Made by a program: the position numbers and the translations under genes. DNA of 64,000 nt, from assembly GCA_041390905.1 (NCBI GenBank), contig JAWKPA010000012.1, positions 2,860,723 to 2,924,722 on the forward strand, read 5' to 3'. The first letter of the stretch is position 1, and each line of letters opens with the position of its first letter. The notes beneath the pieces were generated by a model. The model searched no databases, was not told the DNA's origin, and worked only from the letters and a program-made list of their open reading frames with translations. This DNA is from JACKCD01 sp041390905. Lineage in GTDB: Bacteria > Chloroflexota > Anaerolineae > Promineifilales > Promineifilaceae. Of the stretch, positions 51,846 through 59,717 are shown piece by piece.

Positions 51846-52520
51846 TTGCAACAAAAACGGCCGTTTTCCCCCAACCTGCTTCTGTACGTGGCATTCTTGC
51901 TGGTCATCATTGGCATGTGCTGGCTGTGGTGGGAACCTTTGCTGCGTTTAGGGCGGTTGCTACAGAATCAAACGGCCGTTTCCGCCACCATTCGCCAATT
52001 TGGCTGGTTTGGCCCCTTCATCCTCGCCCTTGCCCAATTTCTGCAAGTCCTTATAGCCATCATTCCCGGCCAGGCCATGGTTATCACCGGCGGCTATGTC
52101 TATGGCTTCTGGCTGGGCTTTTTGCTCAACATTGTCTCCACCGTGGTCAGCAGCCAAATCTGCTTTGGCATGGCGCGGCGCTGGGGACGGCCGTTTGTTT
52201 ATCGCCTGGCCTCAGCCGAGCAAGTAGAGCGGTGGCGCCACATCGGCGAGCAACGCGGCCTGGCCTTTTTCACCCTATCCTTCATGCTCCCGCTTTTCCC
52301 CAACGACGCCATGAACTTTGTGGCCGGGCTAACCGGCATCTCCAGCCGTCATTTCCTGGCTGCTAACATACTCGGCCGGCTACCAAGCACAATTTTACTC
52401 ACCTACATTGGCGCCTATGGCACACTGCTCACCCGGCGCGGCTGGCTACTGCTGGCCGCCATCTGGATTATCCTTTTTTTTACCGGCCGTTATGCTGCCA
52501 ACCATTTTCAAAAGAGCTAA
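51846..52520 (+). CDS. TVP38/TMEM64 (VTT-domain) membrane protein
   Basis: About 224 residues with five or six hydrophobic segments. The VTT domain is visible as FGPFILALAQFLQVLIAIIPGQ, of which the core is QVLIAIIPGQAMVITGGYVYG, followed by GFLLNIVSTVVSSQICFGMARRWGR and FPNDAMNFVAGLTG. Members are lipid scramblase or DedA-like proteins. TTG 51846 is the best start: it lies 11 bp after the esterase stop; ATG 51916 would cut into the first membrane helix. The longer open frame (from 51651) overlaps the esterase in another frame and is not coding. Confidence 0.8.
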   Translation: MQQKRPFSPNLLLYVAFLLVIIGMCWLWWEPLLRLGRLLQNQTAVSATIRQFGWFGPFILALAQFLQVLIAIIPGQAMVITGGYVYGFWLGFLLNIVSTVVSSQICFGMARRWGRPFVYRLASAEQVERWRHIGEQRGLAFFTLSFMLPLFPNDAMNFVAGLTGISSRHFLAANILGRLPSTILLTYIGAYGTLLTRRGWLLLAAIWIILFFTGRYAANHFQKS

Positions 52521-52737
52521 ACGCGGATAAACCGCAAGTGGCTGGTGGCTGAAAGTTCCTGTTTTCTTCTATACAGTAATTTCACTGATGCGGCACTAAG
52601 TAAGCGTCCAAAAACAAGTTAGGCAAGAAGTTCAACTTCTCGGAAGAAGTTGAACTTCTAAATCGCTAAGTTAATGCAGTTCCAGAAATTCAACTTCTCT
52701 CAGAAGTTGAACTTCTAAATCCCATAACGAACGAACC
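52521..52737. repeat. Intergenic region with AGAAGTTCAACTTCT cores
   Basis: Four core palindromes or near-palindromes are seen at about 52626, 52644, 52684 (imperfect) and 52700. The GGGTTCG-flavour arm ends with ACGAACGAACCCTA, overlapping the stop codon of the convergent symporter gene. Confidence 0.7.
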
Positions 52738-54126
52738 CTAAATTCCCCGCTCCGCCAACTGCCGCTGAATATCGGCCAGCTTTTCCCGCGTGATGGGGTT
52801 GTAGTAGACGGCCACAATGCTGAGGAGGAGGAAAACGATGGGAACGAGCGCGGTTAGCACCCGCAGGGCAAACAGGGCTGAATCGGGCTGCTGCGGGATG
52901 GTGGTGCCGGTGGATGAGATATAGCCTGTCCATTCCAGCACCTGCCCCTGCACAAACAGCCCCACGGCGATGCCAAATTTTTGCAAAAAGACAAAAAAGC
53001 CGTAGAAAATCCCTTCCCGCCGCCGCCCTGTTTGCAGCGCGTCGTGGTCTACCACATCGGGCAGCAGGCTCCAGGGGATGAGGAAGCCCAGGCTAACCCC
53101 TATGCCGGCCAGCACCGCCAGCACCATGACCAGGGTGATTTGCCCCGGCTGGACAAAAAAGAGAGCAAGCTGCACCACAATCCAGAAGGGAATGCCGATG
53201 TAGAACACTTTTTTGCGCCCCAGCCGCCGACTAACCACGCCCCACACCAAAATGAAGACGAAAATGGAAAGCTGGAGGCCAAAGAGCAGGATAGTAAACT
53301 GCCCGCCGGGGTCGCCACCAATCCAGTCGCGGAAGAAGAAGAGGATGAGGGATTGGACGAACTGGATGGCGAGCCAGGTGAGCAGGTAGATGGTGGAAAC
53401 ATAGAGGAAGGGCTTGCTGCGGAGGGCGATTTTTAGCCCCTCGAAAAAGGGGATTGGCTCTTCGTCGCTGTCGCTGAAGCTGCGTTCGCTGGTGTTGGCA
53501 AAGACGATGACGTTGCTGACGATGATGATGAGGGCGATGATGATGCCCTGGATGGCGTTGCCGGTGAGGGGGGCATCGCGGTAGATTTGGTTGACGAGGA
53601 CGTTATAGAGAACGGCGGCGACGAGACCGCCCAGCACGGAAAAGCTGAAGCGGTACATGTTGAGGTCGGTGCGGTCTTTGTTGTCGGCGGAGAGTTCGGG
53701 GGTGAGGGCGGCGTAGGGAACATTAACGGCCGTAAATCCCGCATCCAGCAAGATGCCCACCACCACATAATAGAGAAACTTGGCCGTTGCCCCCATGTCG
53801 GGGACGATGAAGTGGAGGAAAAAGGCGAGGGCAAAGGGAAACGCCCCAAAGAGCAGCCACGGCCGCCGCCGTCCCCAGCGGGTGCGGGTGCGGTCGGTGA
53901 GGGTGCCGACGATGGGGTCGTTGATCGCGTCCCACACCTTGCCAATGAGCAAAATAGATCCTGCCTGCCCTGGGGGCAAACCGGCGGTGTTGATGAGAAA
54001 GTTGAGCAGGAAAAACCCCTTGATCATTGAGACCATCGCCGGACCAAGGTCGCCGGTGCCGTAGGCGAGCTTGGTGCCGAGGGATAACGGCCGTTTTTCC
54101 GGTTGCGTAGACAGGGCAGCACTCAT
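52738..54126 (-). CDS. GPH-family sugar:cation symporter (MelB-like MFS)
   Basis: The 462-residue protein has twelve predicted hydrophobic segments. The family signature is at the start: KLAYGTGDLGPAMVSM and the conserved WDAINDPIVGTLTDRTRTRWGRRRPWLL, with Asp residues that bind the coupling cation in MelB. Substrate probably is a glycoside, pentoside or hexuronide. No sugar hydrolase is adjacent. Two ACGGCCGT copies are inside. Confidence 0.9.
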   Translation of the reverse strand: MSAALSTQPEKRPLSLGTKLAYGTGDLGPAMVSMIKGFFLLNFLINTAGLPPGQAGSILLIGKVWDAINDPIVGTLTDRTRTRWGRRRPWLLFGAFPFALAFFLHFIVPDMGATAKFLYYVVVGILLDAGFTAVNVPYAALTPELSADNKDRTDLNMYRFSFSVLGGLVAAVLYNVLVNQIYRDAPLTGNAIQGIIIALIIIVSNVIVFANTSERSFSDSDEEPIPFFEGLKIALRSKPFLYVSTIYLLTWLAIQFVQSLILFFFRDWIGGDPGGQFTILLFGLQLSIFVFILVWGVVSRRLGRKKVFYIGIPFWIVVQLALFFVQPGQITLVMVLAVLAGIGVSLGFLIPWSLLPDVVDHDALQTGRRREGIFYGFFVFLQKFGIAVGLFVQGQVLEWTGYISSTGTTIPQQPDSALFALRVLTALVPIVFLLLSIVAVYYNPITREKLADIQRQLAERGI

Positions 54127-54149
54127 TTGGTTTCTTCTCCTCGAAAATG

Positions 54150-54212
54150 GGACGCAGATTGACCTGATTTGCCTGATTAATCTTTATCAGGATGATCAGG
54201 TCAATCTGCGTC
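54150..54212. repeat. Perfect 19-bp inverted repeat, GACGCAGATT family
   Basis: GGACGCAGATTGACCTGAT (54150-54168) has an exact complement at 54194-54212. Compared with 38951-39012 the arms differ by a paired change (T:A to G:C), so pairing is kept. Confidence 0.9.
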
Positions 54213-54264
54213 CTATTCTTATTCACAGGCCATCTATTTTACCCCCTTTTCGCCACCCGCATAG

Positions 54265-54672
54265 CTACCCGGCCATGCGCCGCATCTTTGCCAGCGCCAC
54301 CCCCATTGCCCCCAGCGCAGTGAAAAGGGTGATGGCAATTTTGGTGGGATCCACAATCGGTTCTACCTGTACGCCGTTGGGGCCTATGGAAATGACGGCT
54401 ACCGGCCGCGCCATGGTGGAGCCACCGCCACCGCCGCCACCACCGCTCCCTTCTTCGCCGTCCTTGCCGGTGCCGCCGCCGCCGCCAAAACCTGCCCCCA
54501 TGCCTACCATCAGTTCGGAGGCGGTGATGACGGTGTAGTCGCCGCTGATGACGGGTTCGCTATAAACGGCCGTTACCTTTGCCACCTCAAACAACCGCCC
54601 CACCAGCTCATTCAGCCGCTTCTGATTCGGCACATATTCCCACATCAACGGTTTTGTACTTTCGCTCATCAT
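54265..54672 (-). CDS. GerW/YtfJ-family sporulation-type protein
   Basis: The 135-residue protein has the GerW pattern: LFEVAKVTAVYSEPVISGDYTVITASEL, a glycine-rich loop with runs of G, and the C-terminal PVAVISIGPNGVQVEPI. In Bacillus YtfJ is a spore-germination-linked protein of unclear function, but homologues occur in non-sporulating bacteria. The next gene upstream encodes a small membrane protein and may be its partner. Confidence 0.85.
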   Translation of the reverse strand: MMSESTKPLMWEYVPNQKRLNELVGRLFEVAKVTAVYSEPVISGDYTVITASELMVGMGAGFGGGGGTGKDGEEGSGGGGGGGGSTMARPVAVISIGPNGVQVEPIVDPTKIAITLFTALGAMGVALAKMRRMAG

Positions 54673-54684
54673 GTTACTCCTGAA

Positions 54685-54745
54685 GCAGGAGACTGGGAGA
54701 TTGGAAGACTAGCGCACTCAATCTCCTACTCTCCCAATCTCCTCT
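54685..54745. repeat. Intergenic GATTGG-type hairpin
   Basis: GGAGACTGGGAGATTGGAAGACT-like words pair with ATCTCCTACTCTCCCAATCTC-like words between the small membrane protein gene and the GerW-like gene. Confidence 0.7.
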
Positions 54746-54995
54746 TATTCATTTGCACCAACATCAACCCCACCCCCATTAGCCCCCAAATCATCCAAAC
54801 GGCCGTTCGCGTCACGTCCACCACCGGCAGGCGGGTGGTTTTGTTGTGGTGGGTGATAAAAACGGCCGTTGGGAATTGCCAGACAAAGCCGCCCAGCGGC
54901 AGCACCACCCCCACCCGCCGCGACTCCGGCCGCAGCACCCGTTCCCCCACCGTCACCGGCTCCCCCACCTGCTTTTCGCCCAGAAAAAAGCGCAT
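54726..54995 (-). CDS. Small hypothetical membrane protein
   Basis: An 89-residue product with GGAGG 9 bases before ATG 54995. The first half (GEPVTVGERVLRPESRRVGV) resembles no family I know; the last third (AVWMIWGLMGVGLMLVQM) is one transmembrane helix ending in a basic tail, NKRRLGE. It lies upstream of the GerW-like gene on the same strand and may be functionally linked to it. Two ACGGCCGT copies are inside. Confidence 0.6.
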   Translation of the reverse strand: MRFFLGEKQVGEPVTVGERVLRPESRRVGVVLPLGGFVWQFPTAVFITHHNKTTRLPVVDVTRTAVWMIWGLMGVGLMLVQMNKRRLGE

Positions 54996-55129
54996 CACAC
55001 AACCTCCTGCAAAAATGGAACGCAAACTAACACAGATGAAGGCGGACAGGGCGTGGATGAAACGACAGCGGTCAGTCGCCGGTCGTCCACCATACTGGCA
55101 AATATTACCTTGCCCAACGCAGCCACAAT

Positions 55130-55201
55130 TTGTCAACCTTCTACAATTTCGCCGACAATACGCCCATCGTTCTCACTATACCACAGTTCGCCTGTAAACA
55201 A
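55130..55201 (-). repeat. Left copy of a ~70 bp repeat with coding-like GELWYSENDG reading
   Basis: Read on the minus strand, a frame from ATG at 55212-55214 gives MSGLFTGELWYSENDGRIVG, then EIVEG and a stop: 25 residues. A related sequence lies at 60713-60783 (GEMWYCENDGSIVGKIRE). The two copies share roughly 70% of bases and bracket the 55.2-60.7 kb accessory block. Confidence 0.55.
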
Positions 55202-55225
55202 TCCCGACATCTTGAAGCGAGAAAG

Positions 55226-55435
55226 CTACTCGCTTTTATATTCCAGAATATCTCCCGGCTGGCAATCTAACGCTTCACAGATTGCTTCGAGCGTGGAAAA
55301 ACGGACAGCTTTGGCTTTACCATTTTTCAAAATGGACAGATTGGCCATGGTTATCCCAACTTTTTCTGTAAGTTCGGTCACGCTCATTTTTCTTTTTGCC
55401 AACATGACATCTATATTAACGATGATCGCCATCAT
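55226..55435 (-). CDS. Xre-family transcriptional regulator (YozG-like)
   Basis: A 69-residue HTH protein: VNIDVMLAKRKMSVTELTEKVGIT and LSILKNGKAKAVRFSTLEAIC form the four-to-five-helix Cro/C1 fold. Such short regulators are normally encoded beside DUF2975 membrane proteins, as here, and control the pair. It starts 6 bases after the neighbour's stop. Confidence 0.9.
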   Translation of the reverse strand: MMAIIVNIDVMLAKRKMSVTELTEKVGITMANLSILKNGKAKAVRFSTLEAICEALDCQPGDILEYKSE

Positions 55436-55441
55436 TGCACC

Positions 55442-55918
55442 TTATACCGTTAAATCATTTTCTGATTTTATAGCGACAGCATTTTGTAGAAGGCTTTGAA
55501 AAACTGCGGCGGTCGTGGCAATGACAATAGAAGCAAAAATTGTAATAATTCCCAAGCCAGTAACACCCGCCGGGTCTTCACCTTGAATAAATAACCTTAT
55601 GTACAGGATTCCTAACATAATGAAGCCGCTAAATGCGATGGCACAATATTTGATCTTCCCCATCGCGTTCACCGATAATTGAGAGAAAACGTTGTTGCTG
55701 TCAATATACTCCAAGAGCTTCAATGCTTGATATAACCCGACAAAAAATGGGATTGACCCTATGTAGGTGTAGATAATCAGCGGGTCTTTATAAATGCTGA
55801 TTAAATCCAGATTGGTCGCCCTGCCTTCGAGTTGGGGAAACCAAATCAGCCATATCAGGACTCCAATGGCGATCAGACAGATGACAAACTTTAAGAATAA
55901 TGTCGAGCCTCTTTTCAT
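55442..55918 (-). CDS. DUF2975 membrane protein
   Basis: The 158-residue protein has four hydrophobic segments: residues about 6-26, 45-65, 88-110 and 120-145. Its pairing with a YozG-like regulator is the usual context of DUF2975. Function is unknown. ATG 55918 has GAGGCG upstream; the frame to 55942 adds 8 unlikely residues. This pair is AT-rich compared with the surroundings and contains no ACGGCCGT copy, suggesting a foreign origin. Confidence 0.85.
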   Translation of the reverse strand: MKRGSTLFLKFVICLIAIGVLIWLIWFPQLEGRATNLDLISIYKDPLIIYTYIGSIPFFVGLYQALKLLEYIDSNNVFSQLSVNAMGKIKYCAIAFSGFIMLGILYIRLFIQGEDPAGVTGLGIITIFASIVIATTAAVFQSLLQNAVAIKSENDLTV

Positions 55919-56146
55919 GTGCAACGCCTCATTTAATAGCAAGATGGCTGTATTTTAGTAAATATTTATTGTTTGTCAATACATTATTATTGTTATTCGT
56001 TGTTTTGGCGAGAATGAGAAAGCTTGGAGGGTTCATGTGTTACGGAGGTGTGGCGAGATGAAAACGGCCGTATCAATAAAATTGACGAAAAGGAACATAT
56101 GTTCTAAAATCGGTCGCGTATTGTAAATTCCAAAGAGGAGGAAATC

Positions 56147-56800
56147 ATGACAACGCAAGACCTTGCCCATCCCCCCATTGTTACCAGGGAGGCGTGGTTA
56201 GCCGCCCGAGAAACGTTGCTGGCACATGAGAAAGAAGCAACCAAACTTCATGATCGCGTGAGCGCAGAGCGTCGCCGCCTGCCTATGGTAAAGCTCGACA
56301 AGACCTATACCTTTGCTGGGCCTGACGGTGCGCGTAGCCTGTATGATTTGTTTAACGGCCGTTATCAGCTCATCGTCTACCATTTCATGTTCGACCCCAG
56401 TTGGGACAAAGGGTGCAGCGGCTGTACGAACTTTGTAAACGACCTAGGCGATTTATCCGAACTAGCCGCACGTAACACCGAGTTTGTCCTCATCTCGCGG
56501 GCGCCCCTAGACAAACTCCAAGCGTACCAAACAGAAATGGGCTGGAAACGGCCGTGGTATTCCTCCTTCGACTCGGACTTCAATCAAGAGTTCCAGGCGA
56601 CTACAAGCAGGGGCGAAGAACATGGTTTGAGCGTCTTCTTCCGGCTGGGCGAAGAGGTGTTCCATACCTATTCAACCTATAACCGTGGCTGTGAATCGCT
56701 GAGCGACGTCTATCGGTTACTTGATATGACCCCCTATGGCCGACAAGAAGATTGGGAAGATTCACCCGCTGGTTGGCCCCAGCGCCCCACCTACGGTTAG
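56147..56800 (+). CDS. DUF899 family thioredoxin-like protein
   Basis: The 217-residue protein matches DUF899: VTREAWLAARETLLAHEKEATKLHD, PMVKLDKTYTFAGPDG, LIVYHFMFDPSWDKGCSGCTNF (with CSGC) and YSSFDSDFNQEF. The thioredoxin-like fold suggests a redox role, but none is proven. A good RBS AGAGGAGGAA lies before ATG 56147. It begins the plus-strand series of small accessory genes. One ACGGCCGT copy encodes FNGRY. Confidence 0.9.
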   Translation: MTTQDLAHPPIVTREAWLAARETLLAHEKEATKLHDRVSAERRRLPMVKLDKTYTFAGPDGARSLYDLFNGRYQLIVYHFMFDPSWDKGCSGCTNFVNDLGDLSELAARNTEFVLISRAPLDKLQAYQTEMGWKRPWYSSFDSDFNQEFQATTSRGEEHGLSVFFRLGEEVFHTYSTYNRGCESLSDVYRLLDMTPYGRQEDWEDSPAGWPQRPTYG

Positions 56801-56811
56801 GATATTGTGTT

Positions 56812-57408
56812 ATGAGAAAAATGATTGTGCTTGAACATATCACCCTCGATGGCGTTATCCAAGCTCCAGGCGGGCCAGAAGAAGATACCAGCGGTGGCTT
56901 TGCCTATGGCGGGTGGATATCCTTCTTTTCCGACATAGTTTTGGGAACAGCTCTCAGAAAGCAGATGAATATGCCCTTCGACCTATTATTAGGGCGCACC
57001 ACCTTTGAAATCTGGGAGCCATATTGGCCGCAGCATCCAGACGTTTGGCCGAATGTCAACACGGCCACCAAGTACATTGCCTCCAATACCAGAACGTCTA
57101 GCCAATGGCAGCCATCGGTGTTTTTAGATGGCGATATTGCCACAAAAGTCGCCGCCATCAAGCGACAGCCAGGGCCAGATTTGAATGTTTGGGGCAGTGG
57201 CCATCTCCTGCAAACGCTCATCAAACATGATTTGGTAGATGCCTTTTGGCTGATGATATATCCGCTCACGTTGGGACATGGCAAGCGGCTGTTTGCCGAT
57301 GGGACGATTCCTACGGCGTTCCGAGTGACAGAAAGCATCGTCTCCCCAAATGGCGTCCTTGTGGTGAATTATGAGCGTGCTGGTGCAGTCATCACCGGCA
57401 GCAAATAA
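56812..57408 (+). CDS. Dihydrofolate reductase-like (RibD C-terminal family) protein
   Basis: The 198-residue protein begins with MRKMIVLEHITLDGVIQAPG, the typical start of the RibD_C-type DHFR-like family, and continues with LLLGRTTFEIWEPYW and VWGSGHLLQTLIKHDLVDAF. Family members may reduce pterin- or riboflavin-like compounds but most are uncharacterised. ATG 56812 is chosen; the frame from 56752 overlaps the upstream gene. Only 11 bases separate it from DUF899. Confidence 0.88.
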   Translation: MRKMIVLEHITLDGVIQAPGGPEEDTSGGFAYGGWISFFSDIVLGTALRKQMNMPFDLLLGRTTFEIWEPYWPQHPDVWPNVNTATKYIASNTRTSSQWQPSVFLDGDIATKVAAIKRQPGPDLNVWGSGHLLQTLIKHDLVDAFWLMIYPLTLGHGKRLFADGTIPTAFRVTESIVSPNGVLVVNYERAGAVITGSK

Positions 57409-57462
57409 ATTTTTGATCCGTGTCGGGGGTGTAATGCGAACGGCCGTTAACAGGAGGCAACT

Positions 57463-58152
57463 ATGACGAACAATGATATTCGGGTGAAATTAGAAATTGG
57501 GCCGAAGGGAAAAAAGGTGGTAGCCATAGCCCCTGATTGGCCTGGCCTCGAGCGCGGAGCCAGTACCGAGGCAAAGGCAATCGAAAAGCTGCGTGCCTAT
57601 ATACCGCGCTATGCCCAGGTAGCCAAGCTAGCTGACATGAAGGCGGAGTTCGCCACCAATGAAGACATCAACGTAATCGAACACTATCCAGGAACGCCAT
57701 CTACTGACTTCTGGGGCATCTCGTTCGCCTTTTCGAGCATTGACCAGCAGGAGATGTCGGCTGACGAATTGGAACGTGAACTGGCGCTAATGCAGGCGTG
57801 TTGGGCGTTTTTCGACGATGTACGCCAGCGGGTGTCTTCTGAGATGCAGAAGGGCCCTCGCGGCGGCGGGCGCGACCGCGACCACATCGTCAGTCATACG
57901 TTTGGTGCCGAGCGGGATTGGGCAGGCGGGGTCGGTGTCCTCACCCCCGAAGGCGCGATGCTGACTGATGAAGGATTGAAAACGCATCGCGAGGCCTATT
58001 GTCAAGGCATACGAGCGTACCATTCACAAGGTAAGTGGGCCGGCAACAGAGCCAAATGGCCCCTGCGGTTCCTCATTCGGCACACGGCCTTCCACACCCT
58101 GGACCACGCCTGGGAAATGGAAGACAAAGACCTGACGAGCAAAGAAACGTAG
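57463..58152 (+). CDS. Unknown protein with DinB-like C-terminus
   Basis: A 229-residue protein. Residues 5-50 (VKLEIGPKGKKVVAIAPDWPGLERGASTEAKAI) look like a HicB-like fold; the C-terminal FLIRHTAFHTLDHAWEMED resembles the metal-binding end of DinB-type proteins. I do not recognise a named family. It follows an RBS GGAGG, and an ACGGCCGT copy lies just upstream of that RBS. Confidence 0.65.
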   Translation: MTNNDIRVKLEIGPKGKKVVAIAPDWPGLERGASTEAKAIEKLRAYIPRYAQVAKLADMKAEFATNEDINVIEHYPGTPSTDFWGISFAFSSIDQQEMSADELERELALMQACWAFFDDVRQRVSSEMQKGPRGGGRDRDHIVSHTFGAERDWAGGVGVLTPEGAMLTDEGLKTHREAYCQGIRAYHSQGKWAGNRAKWPLRFLIRHTAFHTLDHAWEMEDKDLTSKET

Positions 58153-58319
58153 AGGCAGTCCCCCCAACAACATCGCCATAACAACTGGAAGTTCTTAAAT
58201 AGCTTCGTCGTGCCGACCTGCCTAACAAGAATCTAAACCTGACATTAAGAAAAGCTCAGGTTCAACAGAGCAACGACGGATATAATTTGTTAAGCTAAAG
58301 CCAAGGATAGGTACAGCAT
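58153..58319. other. Gap between accessory genes
   Basis: This 167-bp gap contains a possible hairpin, AACCTGA with TCAGGTT at about 58237-58264. GCCTAAC at 58222 is reminiscent of a cassette recombination-site arm but has no matching partner. No gene is seen. Confidence 0.4.
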
Positions 58320-58811
58320 ATGACAATCGGAATAGAGATCGCTAACAATTTGCATAATGAACTCACATTGTCCCGAGAGATTATTGGGCGATTGCCCACG
58401 GAACTGCTTGATTGGAAACCGCATCCAAAATCACCAAGTGCTGGGGAATTGTCGGTACATATCACTGACATGTTTGAATGGATCAAGCTGGCGGCGACGA
58501 GTGACGAACTCGACTACGCCAGCAAGTCATTTGAGGTGTATCGGCCCCATTCGACAAATGATTTGCTCGATTACTTTGATCGGTCTACTAACGGTGCAGC
58601 AGCCGCTGTGGCTGCAATGAGCGACAGCTATATGCGCGAAAATTGGATTGTGCGCAATGGCGATCGCATCTTCTTTTCGAGACCGCGTGAGGAGGTGATA
58701 CGGGTTGATTGTCTTCATCACGTGATCCACCATCGCGGGCAACTGACTGTCTATTTTCGACTCAATGACATCATCTTGCCTGGGGTATACGGTCCCAACA
58801 GCGAAGAGTAA
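58320..58811 (+). CDS. DinB-family protein
   Basis: The 163-residue protein has LDWKPHPKSPSAGELSVHI and the C-terminal HHVIHHRGQLTVYFRLNDI, the classic DinB metal-binding pattern with three histidines. ATG 58320 is preceded by AGGATAGG. Immediately after its stop codon begins a truncated peptidase-E-like fragment, so the deletion breakpoint is probably at or near the DinB 3-prime end. Confidence 0.9.
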   Translation: MTIGIEIANNLHNELTLSREIIGRLPTELLDWKPHPKSPSAGELSVHITDMFEWIKLAATSDELDYASKSFEVYRPHSTNDLLDYFDRSTNGAAAAVAAMSDSYMRENWIVRNGDRIFFSRPREEVIRVDCLHHVIHHRGQLTVYFRLNDIILPGVYGPNSEE

Positions 58812-58818
58812 TGCGATA

Positions 58819-59187
58819 TCAAGCGAATTGGGTTGGAAGTCGTCGGGTATTCTGGAACTCACGTCCCTGCCTAGCATCAAAAAGGAGTATTGGAGCACTG
58901 ATGTCCAGCAGGCTGACGCCCTGCTAGTGCAGGGTGGTGATGTCGTGTATCTATGTCGCTGGCTGTGGGAGTCGGGGTTGGCGGAGCTGCTACCGTTTGA
59001 CTTTGCTCTGCTGCCTCATTTGGATCACAAGGATCATCCGGAAAGTGCCACGCCCAAGGTGGAACGAATGGCCGCTGAAGTACCTGTGCCCACCTACGGC
59101 ATTGACGACGAAACGGCCGTCAAAGTGATTGACGACACTACCGAGGTCGTCTGCGAAGGACGTTGGAAATTGTTTACATCTCAATAA
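58819..59187 (+). pseudogene. Truncated peptidase E-like (S51) gene
   Basis: The frame reads LGWKSSGILELTSLPSIKKE, QADALLVQGGDVVYLCRWLW and, near the end, GIDDETAVKVIDDTTEVVC, matching the intact S51 protein at 59718..60407 at many positions. Missing are the first 67 or so residues and an internal block of about 60 residues that carries the catalytic serine motif (GLSAGSM in the intact copy). The remaining parts are joined as GLAELLPFDFALLPHL. It is therefore a remnant of a duplicate or an older homologue. One ACGGCCGT-type site encodes ETAVK. Confidence 0.85.
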
Positions 59188-59204
59188 GGAGAGCATGGCA
59201 TAAA

Positions 59205-59327
59205 GAGGCCCCGCCAATATGGACGCCTTATGAGGCCAGCAAGGCTGCTGAAAATCGTTTTGTCTATGTCCTGGGCCACCATCTCAAAGATAAAGACATT
59301 CCCTCAGTTGCAGTTGCTCCAGGGTAG
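59205..59327 (+). pseudogene. Fragment of a short-chain dehydrogenase
   Basis: The plus-strand frame reads IWTPYEASKAAENRFVYVLG, then HHLKDKDIPSVAVAPG and a stop at 59325-59327. The YxxxK motif (YEASK) and the closing VAPG are the catalytic region of SDR proteins. Neither the N-terminal Rossmann part nor the C-terminus is present, so this is a decayed piece. Confidence 0.75.
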
Positions 59328-59372
59328 ATGCGGCTCAACATATACACATACCTCACGTGAAGGAGAAATTTA

Positions 59373-59702
59373 ATGAGTGAAGAATTAGTACCTATCTTTT
59401 ATGTTAAAGATGCTCAACAGACCGCAAAGTGGTATGCGCGTCTTGGTTTTGTGGTCGAAGGCGAACACCGTTTCGCCCCCGATTTGCCTTTATACCTCTT
59501 TCTGCGCCGAGGCCACCTGCCCCTCCATCTTTCTGAACACAAAGGGGATGCTCGCCCTCATTCTCTGGTCTACTTTTATGTAGATGACGTTGATACGATT
59601 GCTGCCGAATTTGACAGCCCAGTTTATGACCAACCCTGGGCGCGTGAGGTTCAATTGACAGACCCTGATGGCAATCGCTGGCGCATAGGCCAACGAAAAT
59701 AG
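59373..59702 (+). CDS. VOC-superfamily (glyoxalase/bleomycin-resistance-like) protein
   Basis: The 109-residue single-domain protein has LVPIFYVKDAQQTAKWYARLGF, LPLHLSEHKGD and the C-terminal VQLTDPDGNRWRIGQ. The DxxGNxxxIG-like ending suits bleomycin-resistance and glyoxalase-like proteins. ATG 59373 has AAGGAGAA upstream. Role unknown; drug binding or small-molecule detoxification are typical. Confidence 0.88.
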   Translation: MSEELVPIFYVKDAQQTAKWYARLGFVVEGEHRFAPDLPLYLFLRRGHLPLHLSEHKGDARPHSLVYFYVDDVDTIAAEFDSPVYDQPWAREVQLTDPDGNRWRIGQRK

Positions 59703-59717
59703 TCAAGAAAAGGCATC

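Noticed and set aside
58153..58319. Integron cassette attC site between small accessory genes
   Set aside because: One GCCTAAC half-site is seen but no matching GTTRRRY partner, and other gene gaps lack any such structure.
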